Source: Cochliopodium minus (Eukaryota; Discosea; Himatismenida; Cochliopodiidae). Taken from it: a stretch of DNA of 32,887 nt. The stretch's first letter is position 1, and every line of letters begins with the position of its first letter. Position numbers and translations under genes: made by a program. The stretch spans positions 1 through 32,887 of the forward strand of contig JAMYWO010000101.1 in NCBI GenBank assembly GCA_024220525.1. The letters are read 5' to 3'. This document shows positions 31,588 to 32,887 of this stretch, piece after piece. A model generated the notes under the pieces. That model did no database searches. It was given only the letters and a program-made list of their open reading frames with translations, and was not told the origin of the DNA.

Positions 31588-32090
31588 AATTTATTCAAAT
31601 TTCCAACAATATAATTTTTTTTGATTGATTTATCAAAATTTCAATTTATCAATTTATCAATTTATCATATTTTTTGCTTTTTGCTTTTTGCTTTTTGCTT
31701 TTTGCTTTTGAACTATTCAACAATTAAAATATAGACTATAAAATATTTGAGGTAATCAAATAAATAACGAAAGAGAATTACCTTTTAATTTAGAGTTAGA
31801 AATAATATTTTTGATTTTATTTATGATCTGAGACATGTCCAAATATTACCCTGAATGTTAAGGAGTGTACTTTATTTAACCTATCAAAATATATATTTAA
31901 TAAAAATTCGCATTTAGATTCTTTTGTCCAACATATTAAAAATTTCTTTTAAACTATATTGAACTTTGAGTAAATAGAAATAGGTTCATTTTATTTTTTT
32001 GCAAAGGATATAAAGAAATTTAGAATTTGAAAGGGAGAAAAATAATAAATTAAAAAAAAAATTTGAAGGGATTAAATAAGAAAAAGGAAA
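31588..32090. other. Divergent intergenic region
   Basis: About 0.5 kb between the copy A start and the SH2 gene start. Apart from the two tandem arrays it is AT-rich spacer. The last 60 bases are purine-rich and lead into the SH2 gene start. Confidence 0.6.
31641..31705. repeat. Two short tandem arrays upstream of the copy A gene
   Basis: TCAATTTA is repeated three times at 31641-31664. Shortly after, TTTTTGC is repeated five times at 31671-31705, with a partial sixth. Both lie in the divergent promoter region between the copy A gene and the SH2 gene. Confidence 0.9.
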
Positions 32091-32684
32091 ATGAATTTGA
32101 TAAAGAATTTCTTTTTGAGAATCAAAAAATCTGATTTAGTTGTTCAAACACCAACATCAACAGACGAATCAGATGAATTGAAGAAGAAATCGAGTGAATT
32201 CAGAAAGAAATCGAATGAATTGAAGAAACACAAGAAAGAGACATCGATCTATCTCAACAATACCAATTCAACAAAAGAAGAGAAAGAGATAGATGAGATG
32301 AATTATGTTGAATATGGGATAGATAAGGATGAATTGTCAAGAGATTGGTTTCATCCCACTATGACCCGATCTGTGGCTGAAGATCTTCTATCAAAATGTG
32401 AAGAAGGAACCTTTTTGATCAGGCCATCATCACAGAGGGGATCCTATGCCATCTCTTGGGTATCATTGAACGATGATAAGTTTGAGGATGATAGGATTAT
32501 TGTCAGGCATCAATTGATATATGGATTGCATCCAGGGTTCTCATTGAATAGGGAGCCTGATAAAGAGGAGATTTTCGATTCTGTATCTCAATTGATAGAA
32601 GATTGCAATTTTTTGAAATATCCCTTCAAGGGAGAGGATAATGTGACAAATATCATCAGAGATAAATCACAAAAGACAAAGTAA
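32091..32684 (+). CDS. Stand-alone SH2-domain protein
   Basis: One exon, 197 aa. Residues about 86-178 form an SH2 domain: WFHPTMTRSVAEDLL opens it, FLIRPS contains the phosphotyrosine-binding Arg (R111, the Arg-betaB5 position), then GSYAISW and the later HQLIYGLHPGFSL and FDSVSQLIEDCNFL helix. SH2 domains bind phosphotyrosine peptides. No kinase, STAT or other domain is attached. The N-terminal 85 residues are charged. They contain three 7-residue units (SDELKKK, SSEFRKK, SNELKKH) that may form a short coil, and tyrosines at YLNN and NYVEY that could themselves be phosphosites. It probably acts as an adaptor; that is inference. The start follows a purine-rich leader, and the stop is followed by AT-rich sequence. 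Confidence 0.9.
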   Translation: MNLIKNFFLRIKKSDLVVQTPTSTDESDELKKKSSEFRKKSNELKKHKKETSIYLNNTNSTKEEKEIDEMNYVEYGIDKDELSRDWFHPTMTRSVAEDLLSKCEEGTFLIRPSSQRGSYAISWVSLNDDKFEDDRIIVRHQLIYGLHPGFSLNREPDKEEIFDSVSQLIEDCNFLKYPFKGEDNVTNIIRDKSQKTK

Positions 32685-32887
32685 TATTACATAAATACCC
32701 ATATTATTTTATTTTCAAAATATATTCTATATCTAAGAAATTTATTAGGAACATAATCCATTTATAATCTATTTGGTCTTCAAATAATTTGATATTTTTT
32801 GGATTAACAAATACATAAGGAAAAATAATTTGCATAATTATGCGAATCACCATACACTGTATGTAATATCAATTGTATATTAGAAGA
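32685..32887. other. Window end, intergenic
   Basis: AT-rich sequence after the SH2 gene. It includes a perfect 12-bp palindrome GCATAATTATGC at 32832-32843 and a small hairpin CATAC-act-GTATG just after it. No gene was seen. Confidence 0.5.

Noticed and set aside
31671-31705. Tandem TTTTTGC array as a CRISPR or telomere-like repeat
   Set aside because: No spacers, only five 7-mers; the unit and position fit a simple promoter microsatellite, and no chromosome end is indicated.

Overview
The window looks like nuclear DNA from an AT-rich, intron-dense amoeboid protist. Short GT-AG introns (mostly 50-220 nt), homopolymer-rich spacers, long Asn/Gln runs in proteins, a cAMP-receptor-like GPCR, a stand-alone SH2 protein, a DDI1 homologue, a MAGO homologue and an EST1/SMG7-like protein fit an amoebozoan or anaeramoebid far better than an animal, plant or prokaryote. 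The exact lineage cannot be fixed from sequence alone. No tRNA, rRNA, CRISPR array or bacterial-type operon was seen.

Layout. 1-245 (-) is the 5' part of a short-chain dehydrogenase (SDR) gene running off the window. Then come a DHHC palmitoyltransferase (959-2602 +), a Sel1-repeat protein (3263-4836 +), DDI1 (5296-7367 +), an ELO fatty-acid elongase (8396-9699 +), an Asn-rich protein (10094-11668 +) and a class E-type GPCR (11994-13329 +). The strand then switches: an unknown secretory-pathway membrane protein (13448-14774 -), MAGO nashi (15065-15838 -), an EST1/SMG7-like NMD factor (16356-19056 -) and a FabG-like SDR with a mitochondrial-type presequence (19355-20217 -).

From about 20.5 kb the window becomes a mosaic of duplications. 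A full SDR gene (20753-21871 +) is an inverted near-copy of the gene at 1-245, promoter included. A roughly 460-bp insert with a poly(A)-like end and a flanking duplication follows it. An intronless ankyrin-repeat gene lies at 22710-24578. Two closely related copies of a large unknown protein gene (24658-27244 and 28486-31587, both -) carry a possible PD-(D/E)XK-like nuclease motif. They bracket a relic of the SDR 3' end and a 5'-truncated SGNH/GDSL hydrolase gene. A single N at 28485, beside a simple repeat, marks an unresolved assembly junction. A divergent SH2-only gene (32091-32684 +) closes the window.

Most genes are unrelated housekeeping or signalling genes and do not form one pathway. 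The exceptions are MAGO (exon-junction complex) beside the SMG7-like gene (nonsense-mediated decay), and the repeated SDR family. Gene models below were built by hand from reading frame, GT/AG sites, phase agreement and family motifs. Every multi-exon model given with coordinates keeps frame across all junctions, except the 5' part of the 28486-31587 gene, where I could not.
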